Source: Eupeodes corollae | Lineage: Eukaryota; Arthropoda; Insecta; Diptera; Syrphidae | Assembly (NCBI RefSeq): GCF_945859685.1 | Contig: NC_079147.1 | Coordinates: 14,983,289 to 15,047,288 of the forward strand | Length of the DNA stretch: 64,000 nucleotides | Reading direction: 5' to 3' | Part shown: positions 22,201 to 32,824 of the stretch, piece by piece | Layout of the letters: the number at the start of each line of letters is the position of its first letter | Numbering within the stretch: the first letter of the stretch is position 1 | The notes under the pieces: generated by a model | The model's database searches: none | What the model saw: only the letters and a program-made list of their open reading frames with translations | What the model was told of the DNA's origin: nothing | Position numbers and translations under genes: made by a program

Positions 22201-25200
22201 AGGGGGGGGGGGGATGATGGAGATTCACTAATCACAAGATTAGCTTCGAGTTTATATTACAATAAGTTCTTTTTTACAATTTCAAGAAAAAAACTTATGA
22301 GGAAATATAGGAAAAACGTGATCCAAGTTCGTTGAATTAGAACGAAAACGAAAGAGCTGAGCGAAAAACTTTAAAAAAGTTCAGTGTGAGAAAGTGTTTA
22401 AAATAATCAATTAAAATAGAAAAATATTTGTACTGGATCTATAAATTGTTATAAATAGTTAAATGTTTAACTGTTTAATGGACACTTAACAGTACAATAT
22501 TCACGCAATGTTTCTAGTTAAAATATGGAGTTTGTGGAGTTTTTATCAGTTCTCTATGAAGAAAATGTTTATGGATGGATATACACTATGAACATACAAA
22601 TTAAACGGAATATATACGCAAACTTTAAGTTCCCGGATATATCTTAACATTTCGTAAGATTATTATTCTTTATATCTTGAAAAGTCAGACCCTTGAGTCT
22701 TCTCTTATAGCCATTGATTTTAACATCTTCGACAGAAAATCAATAAATTGCGTAACTAATGACAGTACATTTCACTAACGACCACTTGTAAGTATTAATG
22801 GCACTCAACATTCAATGAAACATTAAAGCGTGGGTGGTGCTTCACCATTCCACGTCGTCGTCGCGCAATTAAACGCGACAAATATAATCGCATATAAAAT
22901 AAATATATTCCCTCCATTCAGAATGAGCAGAATCTTCTTGCGGATCTTTGAAAACGTGTCTCTTGCAATACGTGTCTGAAATTTTCAATTTGTTGCCATA
23001 ACCTTCCATTAGGAGGGATATAACATATACCACTGACGCTATACTATATCTACCTTGTTTAACTCACAGCTAATAAACAAGAAACTGTATATATCCTCAA
23101 ACATTTAATAATAATTTTCCAATTAGCAAATCTTGGGTCTTTAAAATAAAAAGGAAACAAAAAAACTTCTTTTTGGGTAACAAACCAGAAGCACTCCAAC
23201 TCCCATTAGACATATTATATTCTCAAATAAATAAAATACAAACAAATACGATAAGAATCTTTACGAGAAATCGGACAATTATTAATTTCACTTAAGACCC
23301 AATCGAGATAAGAAGTCTCCATCATGAAAATGCTAACTCACAAAAGTTGTGGTAGTAGCGATTCTTTCAAAATGACAAAGATACGTCACACGTTAGAGTC
23401 GGTAGAATTGTCTTCAGTATTTTAGCTTCCACGCATCGTCGTCGTCGTCGTGTCGGTCACATCGATCGCTCGTCGCAATAAAAGACTACTGACCAGTTGG
23501 AGATGCAAACGGGTGGTTGACAATTTTTACCCAAATAAGTCAAAACGAAGTTGGAACCCTCTAACAAAATAAAAAGAAACTCACTTAACAATCATGTAGA
23601 CAGATTGACTGAAGAAGACTTTATTCCATGGTTGCCACTTTGGTAATAAAAATGTTTTCTCCTCAATTGATGTTTGTAACTTATTTTTCAATCTTTAGGA
23701 GGCTTGTTTTTGAACTTGATCTTTAAAAGACATTTGTATGTATTTTTCCTTAACGACGCAACACAAAAGAAATACTAATATTTTCCTGAAAGTGGCAACC
23801 ATGATCTCGTTTCTTCCATTTAGTCAGTTCAGCATACTATTACATCCTAAGGGCAAACAAAATGAAATACATATACCTACGTCTCTTGGTGGCGATTATA
23901 AGGTATCGAAAATGTGTCTCATTAATTGGAACTCCATCGACATATCTCTTGGGATCTTTCTTCGAAGACTGTGCGCTGGCTGAGGCTGTCCGTCCAGTGT
24001 CCACATCATCGGTTCCAGTAGTTGCCCAATTTATTCGGAATTTTGTACACACACAGCCTTTATCTCTAGAGGTCGCTTGTCTTTGGTTGAATTATTTTGT
24101 TGTTGTTGCTGTTTTTTGCATTTTGTTGACCACAAGCGTCAGCAATAAAATTCAACAAAAAATAATTGCCCCGGGCCAGACCAAGACCAAGACCAAAGCA
24201 AAGATTGTCTTTCCAGCTAAACAAAAAAATCTCCACCAAAAACGAAATGATCCTGAAGCTGATGCTAAAAGGTTTGCTTTGTTCAAATTGGACCAAGTTC
24301 CACTTTAAATTTCTGACTATATCACTGACTGACTGCAAGGCTGCCTTCATATACTTACCCTCTATACATATAGCCAATCCGTGTGGAATCACGTCACGAA
24401 GAGTAAAACAACAACAAAATATTTCCAAATTAGCAAACATTTTGAATCTGTCAGCTACTGTTTTCGCTAATTAATAACGAGATACGCAGGTATGTATATC
24501 GCGTCGCTGTTGTATCGGTTAGCGCAGTGGTGGTGCTGTACAACGTAGGCTCTGCCAGTAGCCAGGCAGCAGCGCCAGTGTCAGGCAATCTTCCCATGCG
24601 TTTGCCTTTGCTGCAGGACCTAAAATTGTCATCTTTTATGGTAGAATATCTTTTTCCGTTTTAGCAGCAGCTCTCTCTTCAACAATAGTGATTGCGGTGA
24701 TTTAAAACAAAATTCTGAATATAAATTGATTAAAAAATATTTTATTATTTTTGTGTTTTGTAAATTAATTTAGTTTATTAGTTGGAGGTTGATGGAATCT
24801 GGAAGTTGGATGGAGCGCCATTTATTCGGAATCAGGTATAGAGAGAAGGAAGTTCCATATCCAGGGGTTATAGGACGCGTGATACTATTTGATGGGAATT
24901 ATACCTCCTTGACGAAGGTTTTGGAATGCTGCCGATCAATGCAAATGATTCTAAGAAGTTGTTTTGCTTTTGACTAAATTGTGAAATCGTGGGATGGAAT
25001 AATACAAAATTATCTTAATTAGGACAACTTTTTAAATTGTTGTTTTTATGGAATGTTGTGTCCCGGAAATGTCTGTCGTTTAAAATTTTACCGAATTAAC
25101 ATTATTGGTATTTATTAAGTATGAGCTGCTTAACATTGGAAAAAATCGCATAACATTTAATTGATTAATTTAATTGTTTATTTTTGCTTTAATTTTGATT

Positions 25201-25334
25201 ATGTGGTTCTTTAGTGTACCTGAATATATTATAAGAACACAACGGCTGAGAATATGCCACATAACTTTAATTAGTATTTTTTGAGGTTTAAATTAATTGA
25301 AAATACAGAATACTTTTTGATTATTTAAATTGTA
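22201..25334. other. Unique stretch, no convincing gene
   Basis: A run of twelve G starts at 22201. The rest shows Drosophila-like non-coding texture, with CGTCGTCGTCGTC near 23438 and TTGTTGTTGTTGCTG-like simple sequence near 24100. Overlapping open frames on both strands at 23840-24474 show low-complexity residues and no domain. No TIR, LTR or splice-bounded exon could be supported. Confidence 0.45.
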
Positions 25335-25960
25335 TTTTGTGTGCAGCACCAATGGCTTCACAAATATTGTCTTTTAAAGCGTCATAATTGTCTTTGGCAT
25401 GTTCATGTCAACGTAATTATCTTTTACGGCACCCCACAAATAGCAGTCCAATGGTGTCAAACCACAGCTTCGAGGTGGCCAAACGACATGAGCTCTGCGG
25501 CTGATAATTTGATCTTCAAAAACAAGGCGCAAAACATGTTCTGTGTTCTGTTGAAACAAAATGTTGCCAACATCCTCCACTTCAATTTTTGTAAACAAAA
25601 ACTCGTTCAACAGGCCCGATCAACATTGACTGTAACGGCCACTCCTTTCTAATTTTCGAAGAAAAATGGACCAACATGCCTATGGACCACAACCGCAACA
25701 AACAGTGACTCGTTTTGGGTGTATTTTCTGTGCCCCAATTGCTTGTTTACATATCCGTCAACATCAATAGCTTCATCTGAAAAGATGATTTTTTCGGCAG
25801 AATCTTCTCTAAGTCGATCGTAGGCCTACTTAGCGAAGCGAAAACGCATTGGATGATCAGTTGGATTCAACTCCTGAACCAATTGGACTTCGTATAGCGT
25901 CATACTGAGGTCTTTATGGAAAATTCGTCTCAATGCTGTTTTCGAAAAGTTCAATTGTTG
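25335..25960 (-). pseudogene. Mariner-like transposase pseudogene (DUF4817 type), copy C
   Basis: The 3' half of a mariner-like transposase. Reading down the minus strand: a basic PMRFRFAK piece near 25840, KIIFSDEAIDVDGYVNKQ around 25785-25740 (first catalytic Asp in SDEA), GNILFQQNTEHVL near 25560 (the second Asp of consensus QQDGA replaced by Asn), and VVWPPRSCGLTPLDCYLWG near 25470 (third Asp in PLDCY present). One catalytic aspartate is therefore lost and there are frame changes. It abuts a LINE fragment at 25961. Confidence 0.85.
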
Positions 25961-26098
25961 AGGTTGAGGTTATTAGAATTCTCTTGCAGCGTGATTTCGA
26001 CAAGATTCAGCGATATTGCGACAACTGGAAACTGAAAATAAATGTCCAAAAGTCTGAGACAATTCTGTTCCGGACATCGTTGGCTGGGCCACGATCAA
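25961..26098 (+). pseudogene. Jockey-like LINE fragment
   Basis: AGGTTGAGGTTATTAGAATT runs into a frame reading DFDKIQRYCDNWKLKINVQK and SETILFRTSLAG, the segment just after the YADD box of a Jockey-type reverse transcriptase. The same sequence occurs in the Jockey element at about 31205-31130 in the other orientation, so both belong to one family. Both ends are truncated. Confidence 0.8.
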
Positions 26099-26117
26099 TC
26101 AATGAATTTTAAAAAAA

Positions 26118-26255
26118 GTGTCTTGGACTGTCAGTTGAGGGGTCTTGGGTTCAATCATTGTTTGTGCTTTCTAAAAGTTTTTTTTTCACGAGTACTGCCT
26201 CTTGCAAGGAATTGACAAAACCTCAAAGAGTTTTTCTCGTCATGAAAAGTGCTAG
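26118..26255 (+). mobile_element. tRNA-derived SINE fragment, copy 4
   Basis: TGTCTTGGACTGTCAG begins in the anticodon arm of the SINE head, so the A box is missing. The B box reads GGGTTCAATCA. The body is recognisable in CACGAGTACTGCCTCTTGC and CTCGTCATGAAAAGTGCT, then stops. It is truncated at both ends. Confidence 0.72.
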
Positions 26256-26425
26256 GATGCAGCCCCACACTAATACCTTCCAACCCGGTGTCGATTTTTT
26301 TTAAACTTTAACAAAAAAATGTTAATAGCAATATTTCGTTTCCTAATAGAAATTTGAAGTTCCTGTTTTCATATCAATTGATTCGCACTTTTTATCAGTT
26401 TGTAAAAAATTGTCAATTGATTTTT

Positions 26426-26700
26426 TCAAAAAAAAAAACAACAAAATTTTGCATATGATACAAACAATTTTGGTTTACCATATAATCTCTTTTCTGAGTT
26501 TTTTTGTCGAAAATTCAAGTATCGCTTTTTGAAAGCTTCCCTAAGCAAATTTATCAAATATTTAGCCGAATGTGCGGTCGCATCCATCCTCTTGCAATTA
26601 CAAAAATATGTGTGAGCTTGCAGGTTCAGCAAAAACAAATCCGTAATCATGCGTCGATAAGTGTCACTATTGACATATATCGCCTGGCCCCGAGCATTTT
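26426..26700 (-). pseudogene. Mariner-like transposase fragment (DUF4817 type)
   Basis: Minus-strand frame starting near 26700 reads ENARGQAIYVNSDTYRRMI, then LFLLNLQAH and ATAHSAKYLINLLREAF. This is the segment between the VTVWCG block and the WPPRSCDLTPLD block of DUF4817-type mariner transposases. It is similar to 52885-53050 (also minus strand). Flanks are RepA-like and A-rich. No catalytic aspartate is retained. Confidence 0.72.
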
Positions 26701-26840
26701 CAAAAAATTTTTACCAACTTTGTGCAGTTGCAGTTGTGTTGAAAACAATATTTTTTATAAGATGAAACTAATTTTGAAGCCATTGTCTTTACTTTGTCGA
26801 TTTTAATATTTTGTATGTAAAAAAACAGTGAATTTGATTT
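26690..26840 (-). repeat. RepA monomer fragment
   Basis: TTTTTACCAACTTTGTGCAG, AAACAATATTTTTTATAAGA and TTTTGAAGCCATTGTCTT are antisense versions of the RepA monomer. About one monomer is present. The downstream stretch to about 27150 contains GATATCTCTATTTTGGTTCT and may be part of another diverged copy. Confidence 0.6.
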
Positions 26841-27199
26841 ATCTCAAAAGTTTACTAGATTTCAAAAACCTTATTTCTTCTTCTATAAAAATATTTAGGG
26901 GCAAATTAATTTGTATTCGTAAAATACTCGGGGGGACAAATAGAAGTCGATAGCGTTAGTGATTCGTAAGAAATTTGTGTTCCACCAAATTTTCATTTTT
27001 TGTTTAAATTACGATATCTCTATTTTGGTTCTTAAGATATGGAGGACAAAAAATTTTCCCTAACGTTTGGAGTTTCTTTTTTTTAAATCGGCAAGGTGTA
27101 CCGATTTCAATATTACTATCCCCCCTTTTTACCGGTCGTTTTCACAAGAAAACCAAGACAAACTAGAAAAATATTTCCAATGCTAACAAGGTGTGGATG

Positions 27200-27720
27200 A
27201 AATACTTTCGATATATATTCATAAAAGATTTCTTTCGTCATTCATCATGTTCTGCTCCTAAGATATTTTTCAATTAAAATTAACCACGATTTTATGTCTG
27301 ATGATCCAACTGTTGCGCTGGCTGATGTAACCGGATCTGGAGTTCTAAGACTTATTGAAGGTGTCGACTCAAAAATGCCTTAAACCAGCCGTTCCCGGTA
27401 ACCGGGAAAACCTTTGACGGCATGAAGCACATTCTCTTTTCTCTTTGGGAAGCCTTTACGCTGGGATGTGGTTATCCATTCTTCCAAACATTCTTCTTCT
27501 ACAGCGGGCAGAACTGTTTGTGGACCTGGCCTTGCTTTAACGAACTTAGAACTCAATCGAAATATCAGTGTAGTTCGAGGAATATTATAAATTTGGCAGC
27601 AGCTTTTTTGGACATCTTTTGTATCCTTACATCTTCAAGAGCGTTTTCGAGGTCCGTTTTGGTATATTTCCCAGTACATTAAGGCATTTTTCCAGCTATT
27701 AATATTGATTTAAAGGAGTG
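27200..27720 (-). pseudogene. pogo/Jerky-like transposase pseudogene (HTH psq + CENP-B type)
   Basis: Minus-strand pieces in several frames line up with the N-terminal half of pogo-group or Jerky-type proteins. TKTDLENALEDVRIQKMSKK near 27660 is the psq-type helix-turn-helix. Next come KARPGPQTVLPAVEEECLEE and WITTSQRKGFPKRKE near 27480, the start of the CENP-B-type DNA-binding domain. PVTGNGWFKAFLSRH near 27400 and RTPDPVTSASATVGSSDIKS near 27330 follow. The DDE catalytic domain is absent. Frames change at least three times in 500 bases. The remnant could come from an element or a domesticated gene copy; the former is more likely here. Confidence 0.78.
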
Positions 27721-27748
27721 ATAATATTATTGACTCTGTTAATAAGTA

Positions 27749-28090
27749 CAACTATTGACACAGTGTCAACGTTTGTACTCTAATAGAAGACAGTTATTGA
27801 CATAGGGGTGTCAATTATAAGAATTGTTAAAATCTTAAGGCAATAGTTGACACCCCATTGTATTAAATTTATAACAACAGAAAAACAATAAAAATAATTA
27901 TAATCAAGTCGTTATATTATATATATAATAAACTTTTATGATCATACTTTTATTAAATACAGAATAAAAACAGTTAGTTTGAATCGTTCCGATTTATTCC
28001 AATGAAACTTTATATAAAAAGAGGGTGTCAATAGCTAGACTGAAATTTTGCAGTGTCAATAATTGTTCCAATTGTGTCAATAACTCTTTA
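27749..28090. repeat. Putative small TIR element rich in TATTGACAC motifs
   Basis: The left end ACAACTATTGACACAGTG is mirrored by the right end, whose reverse complement reads GAGTTATTGACACAATTGG. Inside, GTGTCAATA or its complement recurs about seven times, including the palindrome TTGACACAGTGTCAA at 27755-27769. The segment between is AT-rich and non-coding. No target-site duplication could be fixed. It may be a MITE or a cluster of protein-binding sites. Confidence 0.45.
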
Positions 28091-28964
28091 AAAATTAAAG
28101 TTTTGAGATAAAGTTTTTAGGGAATATAGATTAATAAAATTAAACAATTTATTGCTTTCCATTTTTTAGATAAACAAAAAACATTTTAAATTTATGATTA
28201 CCAAATTAATAACTCAAACGGAACGTGCCAAAAAATCTTCCATTTAAAATAATAATAAAACTTAAACCAAATAAGGTTTGTTTATATTATTATGTTCGTT
28301 TGTATAAAAACAAAGACTTAATATTAATTCCCTAATATCATTGTGTCTTAACAATCTTCAAATCCGCATAAAGTTCTAATTTGTACGTAGGAAGGTTTAA
28401 TCTCTTAAGAATCATAATTCAACAAAGAAAATTCCGACATTCAACAAAAATATTCATAATAATATAATTTTTTCCTCTAAATATCGAAATAAATTCATAA
28501 ATATTTATTAAATATTATTGAAATTTGACTAATTTCAACAACTTTAAACTTTATTAATATTGTATGTTTATTTTTGTTAACTAAATATTATTCACAGTTT
28601 CACTGTGGGTGTCCATGATTTATGCGGCTCCATATGCAAAACATTGTTTTTTTTATGCCTCTGAATTTGATTAAAATAAAAATATACTTATAATAAATTC
28701 ACAATAAAAAAAATGACAACCTATTAATTAGTATTTTAATCTGAACATCTTTTCGACAAGGTAATAATAATGCAAAATATCAAACTAGATTTATTTTAAT
28801 TTTATTGCGAGGAAAACAAAAAAAAAAACAGTAAACAATGAAACATGAAACCGTGGAACCATACTGTTATTTTTAATTAAAGTTTAAAAATATTATTAAG
28901 GCTAGTTATGGATTTCTAAAAAATGAACAAAAAGTTCTATTAGTAAAGTTTTTCTATATGAATT
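28091..28964. other. Gene-free, very AT-rich stretch
   Basis: No coding potential or recognised repeat. Confidence 0.45.
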
Positions 28965-29480
28965 ACAGAAAATATAGAGCGCGTCAAATTCAAATAAGTT
29001 ATGCGTTATTATTTCAAACTAAATCCCTCGTGTTCTTTTAACCATATCCAAAGAAATACAACTTACAAACTAAGTTAAGGTTTTCAAATTATTTTACTAA
29101 ACGTTATATATGGCCATACTTTTCATGATATCAAGTTGGTATCATTTAACAGCTGTTAAACTTAGCTGGTATTTGAGTAAGTTAAATGTTTGACAGGTAT
29201 GATTAAAGGTTTTCCGTACAACGTATTGAAATTATATAAACTTACTACAAAAGTGGTGATGCAAGCGTTGACACTTTGGAATGTCATAATTGACCGACTA
29301 AGCCACAAATCAGTGCTAAAGTTGGAAGAAATTCTAAGGCAGATTAATCATAAATAATGTCTCACAATCAGTCGATAATATTGTTCTGCAAGAGGAAGTG
29401 TTCTGCAGGCTTGTAAGAGAAAGCAATTATTATGAATCATTTATAGAATTCAACTTAAGGATTGCATTCATTGATTTCAT
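28965..29480 (+). repeat. Direct duplication, copy 1 (mariner 5' half plus foldback end)
   Basis: ACAGAAAATATAGAGCG through GATTGCATTCATTGATTTC aligns along its length with 31890-32405, at roughly 70 per cent identity by eye. Around 29280-29400 a broken frame resembles the N-terminal part of DUF4817-type mariners; copy 2 reads SVENIVAASANVPQD at this place. Both copies then change to the GCAGG(C/A)TTG sequence that begins the foldback element. The SINE and its nested LINE lie between the two copies. Confidence 0.6.
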
Positions 29481-29761
29481 CTGTGGATTAAATAAATAAA
29501 TTAGGTGGCGCAACAGTCCGTTGAGAACTTAGTCCAAGGGACTTACACCTCTCAAATATTCCTGTGTTCGAGTACTTTCATCAGGGATGGAGGGGACCTA
29601 CTGTTTTTTAATCCGATTTTGAATGGCTTATTCAAGAAAGCACTTTTTACTCTTGGAGATGTAGTCAATTCCTCTCAAGAGGCAGTACTAGTGAAAAAAA
29701 AACTTTAGACCCCGCAGGCAGGGATTGAACGTAATACCTCTGGCATGACAGTCCTGCACAC

Positions 29762-31857
29762 TTTTTTTTATTTTTTAAATTCATTTTTATTAATTTATTC
29801 TTAAAACTATCTAAGAGCTAGCCAAAAATTTATAAAACTAGCCTTATTAAACATAACATACAACTAACTTACTGGTTCCGTATGAGTACTCTACGTTAAA
29901 CAATAATACTTAATTCTATAATGCTTTTAAGCCTAATATCTAAGTTAGGGTCTGTAATTCATTTTATTTATTTTTATTTATTAGAAAATTGAAAAAAAAA
30001 TTATTTCAATATCTTTTTTCTTCCAATAAAACTTTAAACTTACATTAACTAACTTTTCTAACTATAAACTACTTAAAACTAGAACAACCACATCAGCAAA
30101 TCAAACTATCTAACATTTTTTGTTTTTCATATTTTGTTGTCCTTTTTTTTTGCTTATTTCATGTTTTTTTTTAAATTTTAATTTTTGTATATTTTTTTTG
30201 TGCCGACATGCCTATTCTACTAAAAATTAAACCCTAAACCAACAAAACAAGTATTTAAGCCGGGCATAACTTAAAACAACATCCCGATAACCCACTTTCA
30301 AGTGCCGATTGAAGCCACCAACACCGGTTCTCCTGCTGCACCCTATCAGTTTGGTCCCGTTCGGACAAAGCAATACTGAACGGAAGGAGCTCTGCTCCGT
30401 CTTGTGCCATGACGTCCCGATTGTACAGGAGTCGCCTATCCACTGTTCGTCGTCTGACGTGGTACATTAGCGGAACTGCCAATCTATCCTGTATTAGACC
30501 GCATCTATCTAAAAACAGGAATGCCTCTGGTGTAATGAAGCCACTCAAGCGTGCATTTTCAAAATACTCATCGTTCGGATAGAACGCCAGGAAAATTAAA
30601 TTGTTGGTCGAAGACATAGCTCTTGCAATGTGAACTCGAACGAGGTTTATCACGAAATTGTCAATTCTGTTGATTCGAGCCCCGTTGTATAGAACCTCGT
30701 TGGAATGGTAATGCACGTAAGAAGATACGGATGTTCGATATAAGCCGGTACAGCGTCGTAAATACTGCCGTTCGAACACCCGAAACATCTCCACCTGGGA
30801 AGGGGCAACTTGAACCACACGGGACAACCATAAATGATCATTGGTCGTATGAGGCCAATTACCTCCACTCTGGCTTTAAGCCTATTGCTGTAAAACAGCC
30901 GTTTTGTCATAGCAAAGGCTCCTCTGGCCCTGGTCAGAGCAGCATTTATATGTCTGTCGAAATATAAATACTGATCTAACCAGATACCGAGGTACTTCAC
31001 TACACTTTTGCTCGCTAATGGCTGCCCGTGAAGATCAACGATAAACCCCCTGCCCCTATTCTTACACGTATACCTAGTGGCCCAGCCAACGATGTCAGGA
31101 ACAGAATTGTCTCCGACTTCTGGACATTTATTTTCAGTTTCCAGTAATCGCAATATCGCTGAATCTTGTCGAAATCACGCTGCAAGAGAATTCTAATAAC
31201 CTCAACCTTTCAGGCCGTTCGTTATGTACGCAATTAGATCGTCGGCGTACGCAATTGCCTTTGTAAGACTACCTATCAGATCGCTGGTGTAAATGCTGAA
31301 GAGAATCGGCGAATGGAGAATGTTGTGGTAGAAGTTACATTGCCACTTTTGACAACAAACTTTCTACCGTTAAACATATCATAAAGTATATACAACAATG
31401 GCTTGCTTATGCCAAGCCTGCTCAGTTTTAGGTAAAGACCATCTAACCATACGGTGTCAAAGGCCTTTTCCAAATCAACCAGAACAGCACCTGTGCATTG
31501 TTGTTTTGATTTATCCCATTGGATATCAGAAACGAGTTTAGACGCAGCATGAATTGTGTCATGACCCGCCTTGAACCCGAACTGTCTATCCGGAATTATT
31601 TTGTTGTCTGCAGCCCACTTAGTCAATGTCCTATTGACGATTATTTCGAAAACTTTGCTGATGCTCGGAAGAAGACTTATCAACCGAAGATTTGACGGGC
31701 TGGTGTTGTCCTTTCCCTTTTTTGTTAGAGGATGTAACACAGCGGTCTTCCAAAGCACTAGATAATGTGCATTATTGAAGAGCGTGGTGTAAATGTCAAT
31801 TGCCTCCATCGGTAAATGCCTTAGTACAACGTTGGATATACTCGTACTCGTACCATC
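29762..31857 (-). mobile_element. Jockey-type LINE, 5' truncated, with poly-A tail
   Basis: The element lies on the minus strand, with its A-rich tail at 29762-29777 (plus strand TTTTTTTTATTTTTT) and a 15-bp target-site duplication. The 3' UTR of about 480 bases is AT-rich. It is cut at the 5' end before the reverse transcriptase, as is usual for LINE insertions. It inserted into SINE copy 5, so it is younger than that SINE. Confidence 0.88.
30255..31857 (-). pseudogene. Jockey-type reverse transcriptase pseudogene
   Basis: Reading down the minus strand: LVLWKTAVLHPLTKKGKDNT near 31760, RLISLLPSISKVFE, FGFKAGHDTIHAASKLVSDI near 31580, and AVLVDLEKAFDTVWLDGLYL near 31480. Then IAYADDLIAY encloses the catalytic YADD box at 31238-31249, which is intact. 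Downstream come SVVKYLGIWLDQYLYFDRHI near 31000, LIRPMIIYGCPVWF near 30840 and a C-terminal part to 30255. Frames break near 31276-31300, 31153-31220 and 30830. The coding region is otherwise nearly continuous, so this copy is one of the youngest LINEs in the window. A fragment of the same family lies at 25961-26098. Confidence 0.88.
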
Positions 31858-31889
31858 GACAGTCCAACACACATGATGTATACTTACTT

Positions 31890-32405
31890 ACAGAAAAAGA
31901 TAGAGAGCTTCAAATTCAAATAAGTTATTCATTGTTATGTCAAACTTAAATCCTTCACGTCGTTTAATCCATTTCCAAAGAAATACAAATTACAAACTTA
32001 ATTAAAATTTTTCATCTATTAAGCTAAACTTTGTGTATAGGGTCATACATTGCGTGAGTTCAGGTTGGCGCTATTTGACATCTGTCAAACTCAGCTTACA
32101 TTTAAGTTTGTTGAAAGTTTCACATGTATGATTATAGATCCCTTAAAAATCGCCCAACTTGGCGAAATTATAAAAATTTACTACAACCGTAGCTAATTTA
32201 ATCCGTCGTAATCGACCAAACTACCAATCAGTGTTAAAAATTTGAAGAAATTTTATGACAGATTAAGCATAACTAATGTTTCACAATCAGTCGAAAATAT
32301 TGTTGCTGCAAGTGCAAATGTTCCGCAGGATTGAACAAGAATGCAATCTTTTATGAATGAATTAAATCAATTCTTGAATTTAAGTTAAAGATTGCAATCT
32401 TTTGA
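31890..32405 (+). repeat. Direct duplication, copy 2
   Basis: This is the partner of 28965-29480 in the same orientation. CAGAAAAAGATAGAGAGC, TCAAATTCAAATAAGTTATT and ACAATCAGTCGAAAATATTG align with copy 1. Near 32285 the frame SVENIVAASANVPQD resembles the segment after the helix-turn-helix domain of DUF4817-type mariners. Its right part overlaps the start of the foldback element at about 32327. Confidence 0.6.
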
Positions 32406-32824
32406 TTTCTTCTAAAGAAAGGGATTTATAATTTTGCGATTATCATTCATTTGATCTTAAAAAGAACGCAATCATTTCCCTCAACAAATTTCACTGCAAT
32501 CATTTGAGACTTCAGTCATTCTTTGCATTCACTTAAAGTCTTTGCATTAAATTTAAGTCTTTGTATGGTAAATTATTACTTAAGAAATCAAAAGAATGCA
32601 AACTTCAATTGAATGCAAAGAATGACTGAAGTCTCAAATGATTGCAATCAATTGATAGAAATCAAATGGTTGAAGAAATAATGATGGCAGAGTTTTTGGG
32701 ATAAATGATTGATTTTCGAATCATTTGAAATCATAATCTTTATGTACCTTAAATGAATGCAATCCTTATATTGAAATCATTAAGGATTGCATTCCCTGAA
32801 GATTGCATTCTTTTCCAAGCCTGT
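32327..32824. repeat. Foldback element with perfect 37-bp inverted repeat
   Basis: The arms 32495-32531 and 32610-32646 are exact reverse complements over 37 bases, separated by 78 bases. Further out, AAGAATGCAATCTT (32337-32350) pairs with AAGATTGCATTCTT (32799-32812), and the ends GCAGGATTGAAC and CCAAGCCTGTTG are partly complementary. GATTGCAATC and GAATGCAA motifs recur throughout. The whole 0.5-kb segment could fold into one long hairpin. It encodes nothing and looks like a foldback-type MITE. Confidence 0.75.

Larger units (their letters stand above)
29501..31880 (-). mobile_element. tRNA-derived SINE, copy 5, interrupted by a Jockey LINE
   Basis: The SINE body lies at 29501-29761 (TTAGGTGGCGCAACAGTCCG to CATGACAGTCCTGCACAC) and its head remnant at 31858-31880 (GACAGTCCAACACACATGAT). 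The B box is decayed, the plus strand reading GGGATTGAACG. The head is short: the A-box region is largely deleted. The Jockey LINE at 29762-31857 lies exactly between, flanked by GACAGTCCTGCACAC (29747-29761) and GACAGTCCAACACAC (31858-31872), two mismatches in 15. Confidence 0.82.

Noticed and set aside
23438..23455. CGTCGTCGT run as a coding repeat
   Set aside because: Short trinucleotide run without an open frame of useful length around it.
24166..24474. Overlapping 102-148-codon frames as exons
   Set aside because: Frames on both strands overlap and are low in complexity (Lys/Thr/Arg-Pro repeats); no family resemblance.
24515..24560. tRNA gene suggested by the A-box-like TTAGCGCAGTGG
   Set aside because: No B box (GGTTCGANTCC) at the right distance and no cloverleaf visible.
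28965..32405. The two direct repeats as LTRs of a retrotransposon
   Set aside because: No primer-binding site, polypurine tract or TG...CA ends, and the segment between is only a SINE with a LINE; internal similarity is to mariner DNA.
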